Assembly: GCF_039871975.1 (NCBI RefSeq)
Contig: NZ_JBDPLL010000001.1
Strand: one strand, 5' to 3'
Length of the DNA stretch: 64,000 nt
Source of the DNA: Trichormus_B sp936914905
GTDB taxonomy: Bacteria > Cyanobacteriota > Cyanobacteriia > Cyanobacteriales > Nostocaceae
In this document: piece by piece, positions 35,761 to 45,844 of the stretch
How positions within the stretch are numbered: position 1 is the first letter of the stretch
Layout: each line of letters begins with the position of its first letter
Notes under the pieces: generated by a model
Seen by the model: only the letters and a program-made list of their open reading frames with translations
What the model was told of the DNA's origin: nothing
The model's database searches: none
Program-made: the position numbers and the translations under genes

Positions 35761-37575
35761 ATGACTGACGTTCCCCCAGTTCGCATTCGTAATTTTTGTA
35801 TTATTGCTCATATTGATCACGGGAAATCTACTCTCGCCGATCGCTTGCTACAAGCCACTGGGACTGTAGAAGACCGACAGATGAAGGAACAGTTTCTCGA
35901 TAATATGGATCTGGAACGGGAGCGCGGTATTACAATTAAGCTGCAAGCTGCCCGGATGAATTACACAGCTAAAGACGGTCAGCAGTATGTCTTAAACTTA
36001 ATAGATACTCCTGGTCACGTAGATTTTTCTTATGAAGTTTCACGCTCTCTTGCTGCTTGTGAAGGTGCTTTGTTAGTAGTGGATGCATCCCAAGGAGTAG
36101 AAGCACAAACTCTAGCGAATGTGTATTTGGCGCTGGAGCATAATCTGGAAATTATTCCTGTTTTAAATAAAATTGATTTGCCAGGAGCAGAACCTGATCG
36201 AGTAATTGGTGAAATTGAAGAGATTATTGGTTTAGATTGCAGTGGCGTAATTTTAGCTTCTGCTAAGGAGGGAATAGGAGTTCCTGAGATTTTAGAGGCG
36301 ATTGTGGAAAGAGTACCCTCTGCACCTGATCGAGTGAATGAACGTTTGCGGGCGTTGATTTTTGATAGCTACTATGACAGCTACCGGGGTGTAATTGTTT
36401 ATTTCCGGGTGATGGATGGTAGTTTGAAAAAAGATGATCGCATCTATTTGATAGCTTCAAGTAAGGAATATGATATTGACGAATTAGGTATTCTTTCTCC
36501 CACCCAAAAGCAAGTTGAAGAACTGCACGCTGGGGAAGTAGGCTATTTAGCAGCATCAATTAGGGCAGTAGCGGATGCAAGGGTGGGAGACACCATCACT
36601 TTGGCCAAAGCCAAAGCCACAGAAGCATTACCTGGGTACACAGAAGTTAACCCAATGGTATTTTGCGGAATGTTCCCCATCGACGCAGACCACTTTGAAG
36701 ATCTGCGGGAAGCTTTAGAAAAACTGGAACTAAATGATGCAGCTTTGCATTACGAACCAGAAACTTCCAGCGCCATGGGTTTTGGTTTCCGGTGTGGGTT
36801 CTTGGGTTTACTGCACATGGAAATTGTCCAAGAACGGCTGGAGAGAGAGTATAACCTAGATTTGATCATCACAGCCCCATCTGTAGTTTATAAGGTTATC
36901 ACCATCAAAGGTGAGGAAGTGTACATTGATAATCCCAGTCGCTTACCTTCTCCCAACGAACGGCAAAGAATAGAAGAACCCTATGTCCAGGTAGAAATAA
37001 TTACACCTGAAACCTACGTCGGTTCTTTAATGGAGTTGTCACAAAATCGGCGGGGTGTATTCAAGGATATGAAATATCTCACCCCAGGACGGACTACACT
37101 CACTTATGAGTTACCTTTAGCAGAAGTTGTTACTGACTTTTTTGATCAAATGAAATCCCGTTCTCGTGGTTATGCGAGTATGGAATATCATCTCATAGGC
37201 TACCGTGAAAATCCGTTGGTAAAACTGGATATTATGATTAACGGTGATCCGGTAGATTCCCTAGCGATGATTGTCCACCGGGATAAAGCATACAACGTGG
37301 GTAGATCAATGGCTGAAAAGCTAAAAGAACTGATACCACGTCATCAATTTAAAGTACCCATTCAAGCATCTATCGGTAGTAAAGTTATTGCCAGTGAACA
37401 TATTCCGGCTTTGCGGAAAGACGTTTTAGCCAAGTGCTACGGTGGTGATATCAGCCGGAAGAAAAAGTTGTTGCAGAAACAAGCTAAGGGTAAAAAGCGG
37501 ATGAAATCTGTAGGAACAGTGGATGTTCCCCAGGAAGCTTTTATGGCTGTGTTGCGGTTAGATCAAAATTACTAA
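35761..37575 (+). CDS. lepA: elongation factor 4 (LepA), back-translocating GTPase
   Basis: The 604-residue protein has the usual LepA layout: GTPase domain with AHIDHGKST, DTPGHVDF and NKIDLP motifs, then domains II, III, V-like and the unique C-terminal domain (ends with GKKRMKSVGTVDVPQEAFMA). LepA acts on ribosomes to remodel stalled or mistranslocated complexes. The gene is intact and followed by a strong terminator, so it looks monocistronic. Confidence 0.96.
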   Translation: MTDVPPVRIRNFCIIAHIDHGKSTLADRLLQATGTVEDRQMKEQFLDNMDLERERGITIKLQAARMNYTAKDGQQYVLNLIDTPGHVDFSYEVSRSLAACEGALLVVDASQGVEAQTLANVYLALEHNLEIIPVLNKIDLPGAEPDRVIGEIEEIIGLDCSGVILASAKEGIGVPEILEAIVERVPSAPDRVNERLRALIFDSYYDSYRGVIVYFRVMDGSLKKDDRIYLIASSKEYDIDELGILSPTQKQVEELHAGEVGYLAASIRAVADARVGDTITLAKAKATEALPGYTEVNPMVFCGMFPIDADHFEDLREALEKLELNDAALHYEPETSSAMGFGFRCGFLGLLHMEIVQERLEREYNLDLIITAPSVVYKVITIKGEEVYIDNPSRLPSPNERQRIEEPYVQVEIITPETYVGSLMELSQNRRGVFKDMKYLTPGRTTLTYELPLAEVVTDFFDQMKSRSRGYASMEYHLIGYRENPLVKLDIMINGDPVDSLAMIVHRDKAYNVGRSMAEKLKELIPRHQFKVPIQASIGSKVIASEHIPALRKDVLAKCYGGDISRKKKLLQKQAKGKKRMKSVGTVDVPQEAFMAVLRLDQNY

Positions 37576-37673
37576 AGAAGAAGGTGATAGAAGGCGGAAA
37601 TAAGAACTAACAATTTAGTTTTTCTCCCGTCCTCCTCTGTAACTCTACACCTTTACTCTCCTGAACCTGGAGA

Positions 37674-37726
37674 TAAAAGCATAAAAAACCCGGTTTCATG
37701 GTTAAACCGGGTTTTTTATGCTTTTA
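37674..37726 (+). terminator. strong bidirectional-looking terminator after lepA
   Basis: A long palindrome: AAAAGCATAAAAAACCCGGT, a short loop, and its complement ending in TTTTTTATGCTTTT. The GC core is AACCCGGTTT/AAACCGGGTT. It lies about 100 bp after the lepA stop. Confidence 0.9.
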
Positions 37727-37878
37727 TCTATCCCAAATTGATATGATAGGCTTTATAAAAAAAACTATTAAAAAATTCAAAATTTTTCCTAATCACCCTT
37801 ATGGTATTTGTCACACTTCCTATTTTGAGATAAATCATAGATTTCTAAATTTTTGTAAAATATTAGGGAGTCGAATCA

Positions 37879-39066
37879 ATGAAGATATTAGTGCTAAGTT
37901 GGGAATTTCCGCCCCGGATAGTCGGAGGTATCGCTCGTCACGTAGCCGAATTATACCCGGAACTTGTGAAGTTAGGACATGATATCCACCTGATTACGCC
38001 TGAAGTTAAACAGGCTTCTCTGTATGAAGTTGTTGAGGGTATTCATGTACATAGAGTGCCAGTTTCCCATAGTCATGACTTTTTCCACTGGGTAGCTAAT
38101 TTAAACAAGAGTATGGGACATCACGGTGGTAAGTTGATTTTGGAGGAAGGCTCTTTTGATATTATCCATGCTCATGATTGGTTAGTTGGAGATGCTGCGA
38201 TCGTTCTCAAGCATACTTTTAAAATCCCCTTAATTGCTACTATTCACGCCACAGAATACGGGCGCTATAATGGTATTTACAATGATACCCAAAGCTATAT
38301 TAGTGACAAAGAAAACTTGTTGGCTTATAACGCTTGGCGAATTATTGTTTGTACTGAATATATGCGTTCAGAAGTAGCAAGAGCATTACATAGTCCTGGG
38401 AATAAAATAGATGTGATTTACAATGGTATTCGCCCAGAAAAAAAAGAGCATCACAAAGATTTTTATGCTCAAGATTTTCGCCGTCAATTTGCCGCAGATC
38501 ATGAAAAAATAGTTTATTACCTTGGTCGGATGACCTATGAAAAAGGAGTCTCTGTATTAATTAATGCGGCTACCAAGGTACTTTGGGAAATGGCAGGTTA
38601 CGTTAAATTTGTAATAGTTGGTGGTGGTAATACTGACCATTTAAAAAAGCAAGCTTGGGAATTAGGAATTTGGGATAAATGCTATTTTACTGGTTTTTTA
38701 TCTGATGAATACTTGGACAAATTTCAAACCATAGCTGACTGTGCAGTTTTTCCCAGCCTTTATGAACCCTTTGGTATTGTGGCTTTAGAAAGCTTTGCTT
38801 CTAGAGTACCTGTTGTAGTTTCAGATACATGTGGTTTTCCTGAAGTAGTGCAGCATACAAAAACAGGTATTGTTACCAAAGTCAATAATCCAGATTCCCT
38901 AGCTTGGGGTATTTTGGAAGTTTTACAAAATCCAGGTTATCGACAATGGTTGGTGGATAACGCATACCAAGACTTAGAAAGACGGTTTAGGTGGAAAAAA
39001 TTAGCCAAAAGAACGGAAGCAGTATATGAGAGAGTGATAAAAGAGCGATCGCAAATTGACTGGTAA
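37879..39066 (+). CDS. glycosyltransferase family 4 protein
   Basis: The 395-residue GT-B-fold enzyme starts with KILVLSWEFPPRIVGGIARH and has DIIHAHDWLVGDAA in the first Rossmann domain. The second domain has YYLGRMTYEKGVSVLINA and the donor-site FPSLYEPFGIVALESFA (E-x7-E type). It could be a glycogen-synthase-like or exopolysaccharide transferase; the acceptor is unknown. Cytoplasmic. Intact and isolated, with a clear frame from ATG at 37879. Confidence 0.88.
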   Translation: MKILVLSWEFPPRIVGGIARHVAELYPELVKLGHDIHLITPEVKQASLYEVVEGIHVHRVPVSHSHDFFHWVANLNKSMGHHGGKLILEEGSFDIIHAHDWLVGDAAIVLKHTFKIPLIATIHATEYGRYNGIYNDTQSYISDKENLLAYNAWRIIVCTEYMRSEVARALHSPGNKIDVIYNGIRPEKKEHHKDFYAQDFRRQFAADHEKIVYYLGRMTYEKGVSVLINAATKVLWEMAGYVKFVIVGGGNTDHLKKQAWELGIWDKCYFTGFLSDEYLDKFQTIADCAVFPSLYEPFGIVALESFASRVPVVVSDTCGFPEVVQHTKTGIVTKVNNPDSLAWGILEVLQNPGYRQWLVDNAYQDLERRFRWKKLAKRTEAVYERVIKERSQIDW

Positions 39067-39229
39067 TTAAACACAAAGTAAAACTGAGGTTTTCGCAGAG
39101 CAGTAAAAAGAATTAATGATTACTCTGCATCTTCTAGCGTAAAAAAACAGTACAAAACCAGTACGCTGGGAATTTTTCCCCCATTGATGCGAGAGTTAGG
39201 TTGATTGCTGTTTGCGCCAAAAGGTAACT

Positions 39230-40276
39230 ATGACAAAGGCATCCCCAAATATAGCACGGCGTTTGCAGAATGCAAAAACTACCCTGTTGAGGATGGTAAA
39301 CCACATCATAAACCGTCTGAAAGCAAACTTGAGGCGATACTTCACAGGCATCTCCAAGGATGTCCGTCCTCCATCAACTAACACCACCTATAAACTGCCC
39401 ACCTTAACTGGCCCCGTGCATAATTTTGGTGGAGGTGGTCCCGATGTTGATGACGGTATTCAGTGGATGATTAATCAAGTTAGAGGTGGTTCCAACTCCA
39501 ATACCAAAGTAAATGTTTTAGTTATTCGCGCTGCTGGTAAGGATAATTACAATCAATTAATTTATCGCATGAGAGGGGTAAATTATGTAGAAACATTAAT
39601 CGTTAGTAACAGACAAGAAGCTAACAGAACAGATATTTTTGATAAAGTCAGAAATGCTGGAGTAATCTTCTTTGCCGGTGGAGATCAATGTGAATATATT
39701 CGCAACTGGAAAAATACTAAATTAGAAGTTGCTGTCAAGGCAGTTTACGATAAAGGTGGTGCTATTGGTGGTACTAGTGCAGGTGCAATGATTCACAGTG
39801 AATATGTTTATGATTCCTGTGCTTGTGAAGATAGCATTGAAACTAACAAAGCACTCGAAGACCCATATCGAAATATTACCTTTACCTATAACTTATTCCA
39901 GTGGAAATATTTGCAAAGAACTATTATTGATACCCATTTTGACGAAAGAAAAAGAATGGGTAGAATTATGGTTTTTATCGCTCGACAAATTCAAGATGGT
40001 ATATCGGCAAATGCATTAGGAATAGCTATTAGTGAAGAAACATCTTTGCTTGTAGATAAAAACGGTATTGCTAAAGTCATAGGTAGAGGTTCTGCCTATT
40101 TTGTACTGGGAGATCATCCCCCAGAAATTTGTCAACCTGGAAGTCCCCTGACATATTACGACTATAAAATTTGGAGAGTTCCTAGAGGTGAAACATTTAA
40201 TTTAAATCAAATTCCGTCAAAAGGTTATTATCTTAGGAGTGTGAAACGGGGAAGATTTGATTGTGATCCTTATTGA
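39230..40276 (+). CDS. cyanophycinase-like peptidase S51 family protein
   Basis: A homologue of cyanophycinase, a serine exopeptidase that splits cyanophycin (Asp-Arg polymer) into beta-Asp-Arg dipeptides. The catalytic nucleophile motif GGTSAGAM and the preceding IFFAGGDQCEYIRNW are conserved, with DTHFDERKRMGR further on. I place the start at the ATG at 39230 because AAAGGT sits seven bases upstream; an in-frame TTG at 39212 would add six residues. The N-terminal 60 residues are unusually basic. Whether this is cyanophycinase proper or a paralogue is open. Confidence 0.82.
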   Translation: MTKASPNIARRLQNAKTTLLRMVNHIINRLKANLRRYFTGISKDVRPPSTNTTYKLPTLTGPVHNFGGGGPDVDDGIQWMINQVRGGSNSNTKVNVLVIRAAGKDNYNQLIYRMRGVNYVETLIVSNRQEANRTDIFDKVRNAGVIFFAGGDQCEYIRNWKNTKLEVAVKAVYDKGGAIGGTSAGAMIHSEYVYDSCACEDSIETNKALEDPYRNITFTYNLFQWKYLQRTIIDTHFDERKRMGRIMVFIARQIQDGISANALGIAISEETSLLVDKNGIAKVIGRGSAYFVLGDHPPEICQPGSPLTYYDYKIWRVPRGETFNLNQIPSKGYYLRSVKRGRFDCDPY

Positions 40277-40298
40277 TTGAGTAATTATTGGACACAAT

Positions 40299-40335
40299 TA
40301 TGTAGGGGTAAAGCATTGCGCTTTACCCCTACATA
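40299..40335. terminator. perfect hairpin between convergent genes
   Basis: Arms TATGTAGGGGTAAAG and CTTTACCCCTACATA with a small loop, sited between the cyanophycinase-like gene and the converging cysteine desulfurase gene. It may terminate both; it is also a known style of cyanobacterial intergenic palindrome. Confidence 0.7.
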
Positions 40336-40466
40336 GAATCGTCATTAACCATTTTACACAAAATTAATCAATTGTTCTCACAATAACGGTAAGAATTTAC
40401 CATATTCTGAATAAATCTGAATAAATAGGAACCCAACTTTTTTAAAAAACAGGGTATCTTAATTTG

Positions 40467-41636
40467 CTAACGAATGACTACTGAAGCACTTCTTAAACTT
40501 TTCACAGTAGTAATGAAATGTTCTGCTACTTTATCTATTTCTTCAACAGTATTAAATCTACCAATTCCAAATCGCACTGAAGCATAAGCTAATTTTTCTG
40601 GATGACCTAAAGCTGTCAGCACATAGGAAGGTGCAACATTATTTGAGGAACAAGCAGAACCAGAAGATACTGCTACCATTGGTTGTAAAGCTAAAGAAAG
40701 TGCAGCACCATCTACACCTTCAAGACTAATATTTAAATTTCCTGCCAACCGTTTTTGGGGATGTCCATTAATATAAATGTCTTCGACAGTAGATAACTGT
40801 TTCCACAATCTTTCTCGTAGTTCTGTTAAGCGTTGATTTTCGGGTTCTTGTTCTGCTAAAGCAATTTCTACCGCTTTACCAAAACCAACGATTTGGGGTG
40901 TATATAATGTCCCAGAACGCATTCCTCTTTCATGGCCACCGCCATGCTGTTGTGCTGCTAGTTTAATTCTGGGGTTGCGTCTGCGAACATATAAAGTACC
41001 AATACCTTTCGGTCCATAGACTTTATGGGCTGTTAAGGACATTAAATCAATATTTAATGCTTCTACATCTAAGGGAATTTTACCAATAGCTTGAGCTGCA
41101 TCTGTATGAAATATAATTCCTTTTTGACGACACATTTTACCGATTTTATCTAAGGGTTGTAAAACCCCGATTTCATTATTTGCAGCCATGACTGATACTA
41201 AAATTGTATCATGACGCAAGGCTTTTTCTAATTGCTCTAGATCAATTAAACCATCTTGATTAACTGGAAGAACCATAATCTCAAAACCCATGCTTTTTAA
41301 ATATTCACAAGGCTCTAAAACAGCCTTATGTTCAGTTGCAACTGTAACAATATGTTGACCTTTGGCAAAGTAAGCTTCTGCTACACCTTTGATGGCTAAA
41401 TTATTGGCTTCTGTTGCACCACTGGTAAAGACAATTTCTTCAGGGTTAGCATTAATAGCAGTTGCTAAAATATCTCTGGATTGTTTAACAGCGGCTTCTG
41501 ATTCCCAACCGTAAACATGACTAATACTAGCTGCATTACCAAACTTTTCTGTAAAGTAAGGAATCATTGCATTTAGTACCCGTTCATCTATGGGTGTGGT
41601 AGCGTGACAATCGAGGTAGATAGGATGACTGGACAT
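40467..41636 (-). CDS. cysteine desulfurase (NifS/IscS family)
   Basis: A 389-residue PLP enzyme that takes sulfur from cysteine for Fe-S cluster and thio-cofactor assembly. Family signs are IYLDCHATTPIDERV at the start, HTDAAQAIGKIPLD, the PLP-lysine motif SLTAHKVYGPKG (about residue 205) and the mobile catalytic-Cys loop SSGSACSSNNVAPS (about residue 325). Intact; convergent to the cyanophycinase-like gene and next to a decayed region. Confidence 0.93.
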   Translation of the reverse strand: MSSHPIYLDCHATTPIDERVLNAMIPYFTEKFGNAASISHVYGWESEAAVKQSRDILATAINANPEEIVFTSGATEANNLAIKGVAEAYFAKGQHIVTVATEHKAVLEPCEYLKSMGFEIMVLPVNQDGLIDLEQLEKALRHDTILVSVMAANNEIGVLQPLDKIGKMCRQKGIIFHTDAAQAIGKIPLDVEALNIDLMSLTAHKVYGPKGIGTLYVRRRNPRIKLAAQQHGGGHERGMRSGTLYTPQIVGFGKAVEIALAEQEPENQRLTELRERLWKQLSTVEDIYINGHPQKRLAGNLNISLEGVDGAALSLALQPMVAVSSGSACSSNNVAPSYVLTALGHPEKLAYASVRFGIGRFNTVEEIDKVAEHFITTVKSLRSASVVIR

Positions 41637-41654
41637 AAATTAAATCAATCTTTA

Positions 41655-42320
41655 ACTCAAAATTTGACCTATTTTTTTGAAGATTTTTAGAACTTGATAC
41701 AGTTCGTTTTCACGTCTATATAAAGTAAATCAATCATACAAAGCATACCTGGGTTTATCTTATTGGGTGAGTTTGATAAATTAGAAGTCTTCACTATTAA
41801 TTACCAGTGAATATAGAGGATAATCAGCGTGAGGATTAGCTTACATATAAGTAATTGCTTGGGCTATGGCTTATGACTTTAGCTAAGGAGAAATTAGCCA
41901 TTTTAGCCTCAATTACCCATAAATATAACTGCTGTTAGAGAACTAAAACATCTATTTTACCTTTGATAACCTATGTAATGTATTCTCCATTTTCTTGTTT
42001 ATCAGTAATTAGTGTTTCACTAATTCCCATTGGTTATTCTGTGGCAATATAAAAGGGAAACTGATAGAAACCAGCTAGATCCAGTAAGAGGGATAATACC
42101 ACTAATTTAATAGAATCTCCCAGAATACTGGAGGTTTCTACTAAGCTAAGATAGTTAGTCTTAACTCGGTCTAAATATTGCTATTATAATTCAGAGACTG
42201 TTAGTGAATCTTGCAAGCACTCTCTAAAAAAGAAGTTATCTTTAGACTTTTGCAGAGCAAATTTTTGCTTTAAGTCAAGTAAGCAAGGTTAATATTTTGT
42301 GCTTGGATAATCTCAACCAT
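41655..42320 (-). pseudogene. restriction-endonuclease-subunit-R-like protein, decayed
   Basis: Minus-strand pieces read MVEIIQAQNINLAYL, SLTVSEL, LDRVKTNYLSLVETSSILGD, SIKLVVLSLLLDLAGFYQF, VIKGKIDVLVL, LWVIEAKMANFSLAKV and a C-terminal YQVLKIFKKIGQIL. They follow the order of the short cyanobacterial proteins annotated as restriction endonuclease subunit R, with a PD-(D/E)XK-like E-x-K. More than six stops or frame breaks are present. Confidence 0.65.
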
Positions 42321-42507
42321 ATTTATTCAATAAACTAAAAATGCTATTTCTATTATAGAAAATATAAATGATAATATTATTATGTTAACATAATCTAGTT
42401 AGAAAAAACTCAAATTGATTATTCCTTTCAAAGGAAAACGATCAATAAATTAATAAATCAATTAATGAAAGCTTGAAAAGAGGGAAACCCCGCTCAGTAC
42501 TAACTGT

Positions 42508-42969
42508 TTATTTAACAGCTAGTTCTTGCAACCTTTTTAAGACTACTTGAGGATAACCTTTTGTTTTAACATTTGGCCAAGAGTAGGCAATAATCTTATC
42601 AGGTGAAATCAGAAATCTTGAACTAGCAACTCCCATATATTCTTTACCTACAAACTTTTTTAAATGCCATGCACTATAAGCTCCTATTAATTAATGTTGT
42701 TGGTCACTTAATAGTGTAAATTATAGGTTATGTTTGTCGATAAATTTGCCATGGAATTTACCAGAATCTCGACTAACACCTATTATTTAAATTGTGATGA
42801 TAAATCGGTGAATTCTTTTGCTTCTGTCGTACATACAGGGGTGTCATCTTTGGAGTATAAGTAAAGGACTATCCACTCGTTCAAGTCAGCGAAGGAGACA
42901 AAAGTATCGTTTTGTTCTAGGGTAGAAAAAATCGGGTGCTAATTGTCCAGTTTGGGGAATTTTGGTCAT
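42508..42969 (-). pseudogene. peroxiredoxin (Bcp/PrxQ type), decayed
   Basis: From ATG at 42969 the minus strand reads MTKIPQTGQLAPDF, degraded sequence where the catalytic Cys region should be, then IIGVSRDSGKFHGKFIDKHN, GAYSAWHLKKFVGKEYMGVA and SSRFLISPDKIIAYSWPNVK, ending in ELAVK. This is the thioredoxin-fold Bcp/PrxQ family that reduces peroxides. Stops and shifts are concentrated in the N-terminal half. A 13-bp tandem duplication (42958-42983) covers the start codon. Confidence 0.8.
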
Positions 42970-42983
42970 GAATTTTGGTCATG
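42958..42983. repeat. 13-bp tandem duplication at a pseudogene start codon
   Basis: AATTTTGGTCATG occurs twice in tandem; the minus strand therefore has two candidate ATG codons for the peroxiredoxin remnant. Confidence 0.9.
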
Positions 42984-43047
42984 ATTGAATTAATAAAAAA
43001 ATAAAGGAGTTTTAACCACAGATAAATGCTAATTTACAGCTAATTTA

Positions 43048-43137
43048 CAGTCAGGAGTCAGGATGTTTGAGAGATTGGTTAATTATCAAATAGGTATTCT
43101 TGGTGTTAGCCTAAAAAAGCTGACTGCTGATAGCTTA
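43048..43137 (-). repeat. dispersed intergenic repeat, reverse copy
   Basis: Reverse complement of the family described at 9279: CAGTCAGGAGTCAGGATGTT, GGTTAATTATCAAATAGGTA, GTGTTAGCCT, AGCTGACTGCTGATAGC. Confidence 0.85.
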
Positions 43138-43234
43138 CAATTCACATAAATAGGAATAAGCCTTTGTTTTGAGAGTATACCAATTTTCCAGAGACATCGC
43201 AATATCATAACGCGAATTTATAATTCTTTTATCC

Positions 43235-44278
43235 TCAAATATTAATACTATTGGGAATGCGAGATGGTAAGAGGTAGGTATATTTAACACCAGTTTCTAT
43301 GAAAGGCTGTTGATTTGGGGCTGTAATTTTCTATTCAATTTCCAATAAATCACTTTGAATTTGGGCTAGGATTTGTTTATCAATTTTATCTGTAAGCTGA
43401 ATAAACTCAGAAGTCGCTAATTTATTCCAAAAAATCCTACTTAGTGAAAAAGTTAATTGTATTTGTTGTAAATCTTTATCTTTCAGAGGTTAGATTTCTT
43501 ATCAAGTGGGTGGTGTACTTGGTAGGCTATAGTTTGCTAAAGGTGTATTAGGTAAATAACTAAACTCATCATATTTACTGAAGTTTACAGCTGCGTGCTG
43601 TGGTCCACAGGTAAAAATGGTGATACTTGCAATGTCGATTAATTGCTGTAAGCTACCTACTTTTGTAAATCCAGGTATACGGGGATAGGAAGGTAATTCT
43701 TCAGGTTCTATTCCTGATGCTGCTACTAATTCTTTGGAAAACCATGGAGGTACTTGGGGAAAATCTGATTTGGGACGGGTGTTTAGAGGTATACTGAGTT
43801 CTTCAGCCATATTTTGTATATAGGGATCTTGTATTACTGCTTTGTCATCTGGTATAGTAACGTTATAAATAGCGAGTTCTATATTTTGTGCTCGCTTCCC
43901 ATAATAACAGAGCATTGTTCCGGTAAGGAAAGTCTGGCAATAACTTCGGTTTTATTCCCCTCACTTCGATATCCTTTAATAAGGAACAATACCAAAAAGA
44001 CTTTTCTCGATAGCCCTTATTTATCAAATTCAAAGAAGTTTCAATAGTGGGAGCAGTTAAATTTTCAATCCCTGAAAATTCTGCTAATAATATACTATTA
44101 CCACCGTTATTAATGGCGATTAAGAGCTTAAAATGGGGCGATTTTAATTGATAAACTAGGTGATTAGTTGGTAACTGTCTAGGAGTTGCGCTCACTAATG
44201 CTTCCATTGCTAAATGCGTATAACTTAAATGTGCAATTAATTCATGATAGGTTGCATCCGTAGTTTGAAACTATAACT
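43235..44278 (-). pseudogene. lipoxygenase, N-terminally truncated and frameshifted
   Basis: Minus-strand segments ATYHELIAHLSYTHLAMEA, TPRQLPTNHLVYQLKSPHF, NLINKGYREKSFW, then in another frame DPYIQNMAEELSIPL, DFPQVPPWFSKELVAASGIE and TIFTCGPQHAAVNFSKYDEF belong to the lipoxygenase catalytic domain, which binds non-haem iron with His residues and oxygenates polyunsaturated fatty acids. A frame change lies near 43900 and a stop after STPPT at 43502. The C-terminus is recognisable down to SRIPNSINI. The N-terminal half is missing. Oxylipin formation by this gene is lost. Confidence 0.85.
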
Positions 44279-44535
44279 TTAACTTTTATGAGGAGTTAGA
44301 ACAACGGCTTTTTCCAATTTTTATGAAAGGGGAGTTTAGTAAAAAGCCGAATAGTCAAATTTGATAGAAAGGGAGGACAGGTAAAATGTTCAGTCTCAAT
44401 TAGATGTTTGTTAGTCTCTGAATTTCATATTTTCACTGCTTGAACCAAGCCTTGGACGGGTGATGTGATGGGAGTATCCACTATTGGAAGATACACAATC
44501 TTTAGGAGAATATACACAAGTGTGGATTAGCAACC

Positions 44536-44662
44536 ATGAACTAGGATAAGAAAGAGCGGGTCAAAGCCTGCTTAGAAGAATTAGTAACATTGTTATATGA
44601 AGAAGCAGACAAAAGTCAGATAACAGACTTGGAAGGCATAGAAAAAACAGTAAGGATAGTGG
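44536..44662 (+). mobile_element. ISKra4-family transposase, N-terminal piece
   Basis: The frame reads KKERVKACLEELVTLLYEEA, then DKSQITDLEGIEKTVR, like the N-terminus of ISKra4 transposases. It stops right after TVR where unrelated sequence, leading into an ISAzo13-type element on the other strand, begins. The TAG third codon shows that this piece is also decayed or that its start lies downstream. Confidence 0.6.
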
Positions 44663-44699
44663 ATTAAATAACCTGTAACTCTAGTTTAGGGGTGTAATT

Positions 44700-44935
44700 C
44701 TATTGGGGCAAGAATTCATCAAAAACAATCTTCAGATTTGATTTGAAGTCAACCGCCACATTTCGGCCGATTTGATAGGTGTTATAGAGAATAGCAGTCA
44801 AGAGTTTGAGTCCAGTTTGGGTGGTTGCCGTTACCATGAGGTCTTTTATAGTCTGGAGACTCTCAGAAATGAGCCCCTGACATAGGGGAGAAATATGAGG
44901 AAAGAAACTATGGCCAATGGGATTGTACTTGGAGG
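44700..44935 (-). mobile_element. ISAzo13-family transposase, C-terminal piece, cut by a gap
   Basis: The minus strand reads SKYNPIGHSFFPHISPLCQG, TTQTGLKLLTAILYNTYQIG and FKSNLKIVFDEFLPQ before the stop. This matches the C-terminal end of ISAzo13-type transposases (SKYNPIEHR-type motif with the last catalytic acidic residue region). The N-terminal part lies in the adjoining 100-N gap. It is inserted within the ISKra4 element. Confidence 0.75.
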
Positions 44936-45035
44936 NNNNNNNNNNNNNNNNNNNNNNNNNNNNNNNNNNNNNNNNNNNNNNNNNNNNNNNNNNNNNNNNN
45001 NNNNNNNNNNNNNNNNNNNNNNNNNNNNNNNNNNN
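44936..45035. other. assembly gap (100 N)
   Basis: Exactly 100 N. It lies inside nested transposons, where assembly is expected to fail. Confidence 0.98.
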
Positions 45036-45538
45036 AACCAATTATTAGTTGATTATGTTAATAGCCAGTCTTTCGTTAACCTCCTTGTCTGTTTGGGGGA
45101 TGGTCATGATGGAGTTTGGAATTTAGTTAAACAGTTTGGAACTGAAAAATTTAAACCTTTGGAAATTTTGGATTGGTATCACCTCAAAGAGAATCTTTAT
45201 AAGATTGGTGGTTCTTTAAAGGGTCTCCAAGCTGTTGAGAGTTTATTGTCGCAAGGTCAGATAGAGCTAATTCAAGCTTTATTTAATAATTTTCGAGGCA
45301 CACAAGTTAAGAAGTTTTTTGAGATCAGCGAAAAACATCACACTCACATTATTAAGTACAGCTACTATCAAGCTGAAACCTGTGTTCTATTGGTTCTGGA
45401 TCTGTCGAATCTGCTTTTAAACAGATTGGAGCAAGGATTAAAATTTCTGGCCCACAGTGGAATGTTAAAAGTGTCTACCAAATCTTTTTCATTCGTTGTG
45501 CTGATCTCAATGGTTTGCTTGCTATTTGAGTCTTTCTG
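45036..45538 (+). mobile_element. ISKra4-family transposase, C-terminal piece, frameshifted
   Basis: It reads LLVCLGDGHDGVWNLVKQFG, LEILDWYHLKENLYKIGGSL and HIIKYSYYQAETC in one frame. The continuation CSIGSGSVESAFKQIGARIK, ISGPQWNVKSVYQ is in another frame, so a small indel near 45386 breaks it. This is the DDE catalytic end of an ISKra4 transposase and continues the N-terminal piece at 44536. Confidence 0.78.
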
Positions 45539-45844
45539 CTAAAACTCTATGCTCCCGATGTGATCGCACCACGTTAAAACTTGGTTAAAACTTGAGAAAA
45601 GTAAAATTTTAATTATATTTATGTTATGTATAAAAATCTGTGGGCCCATATATACTGAAATTTTGAATCATCAACATTATTTTATTCACATCCGGAAAAT
45701 CCAGAAATCAATGATATTTATCCGTAAAGTCTGTTCTGTTAGTTCTTATTAACACAGATAAAAAATCTTATCTTCTTATATATATGTGCGAACATGGTTA
45801 TAAATATCGCATACAGCAATTATCTTGTATTACGAATAAACAAT

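Noticed and set aside
44895..44935. Start of an ORF running through the N gap (MRKETMANGIVLG)
   Set aside because: This is the antisense of the ISAzo13 transposase end; the join through N is artificial.
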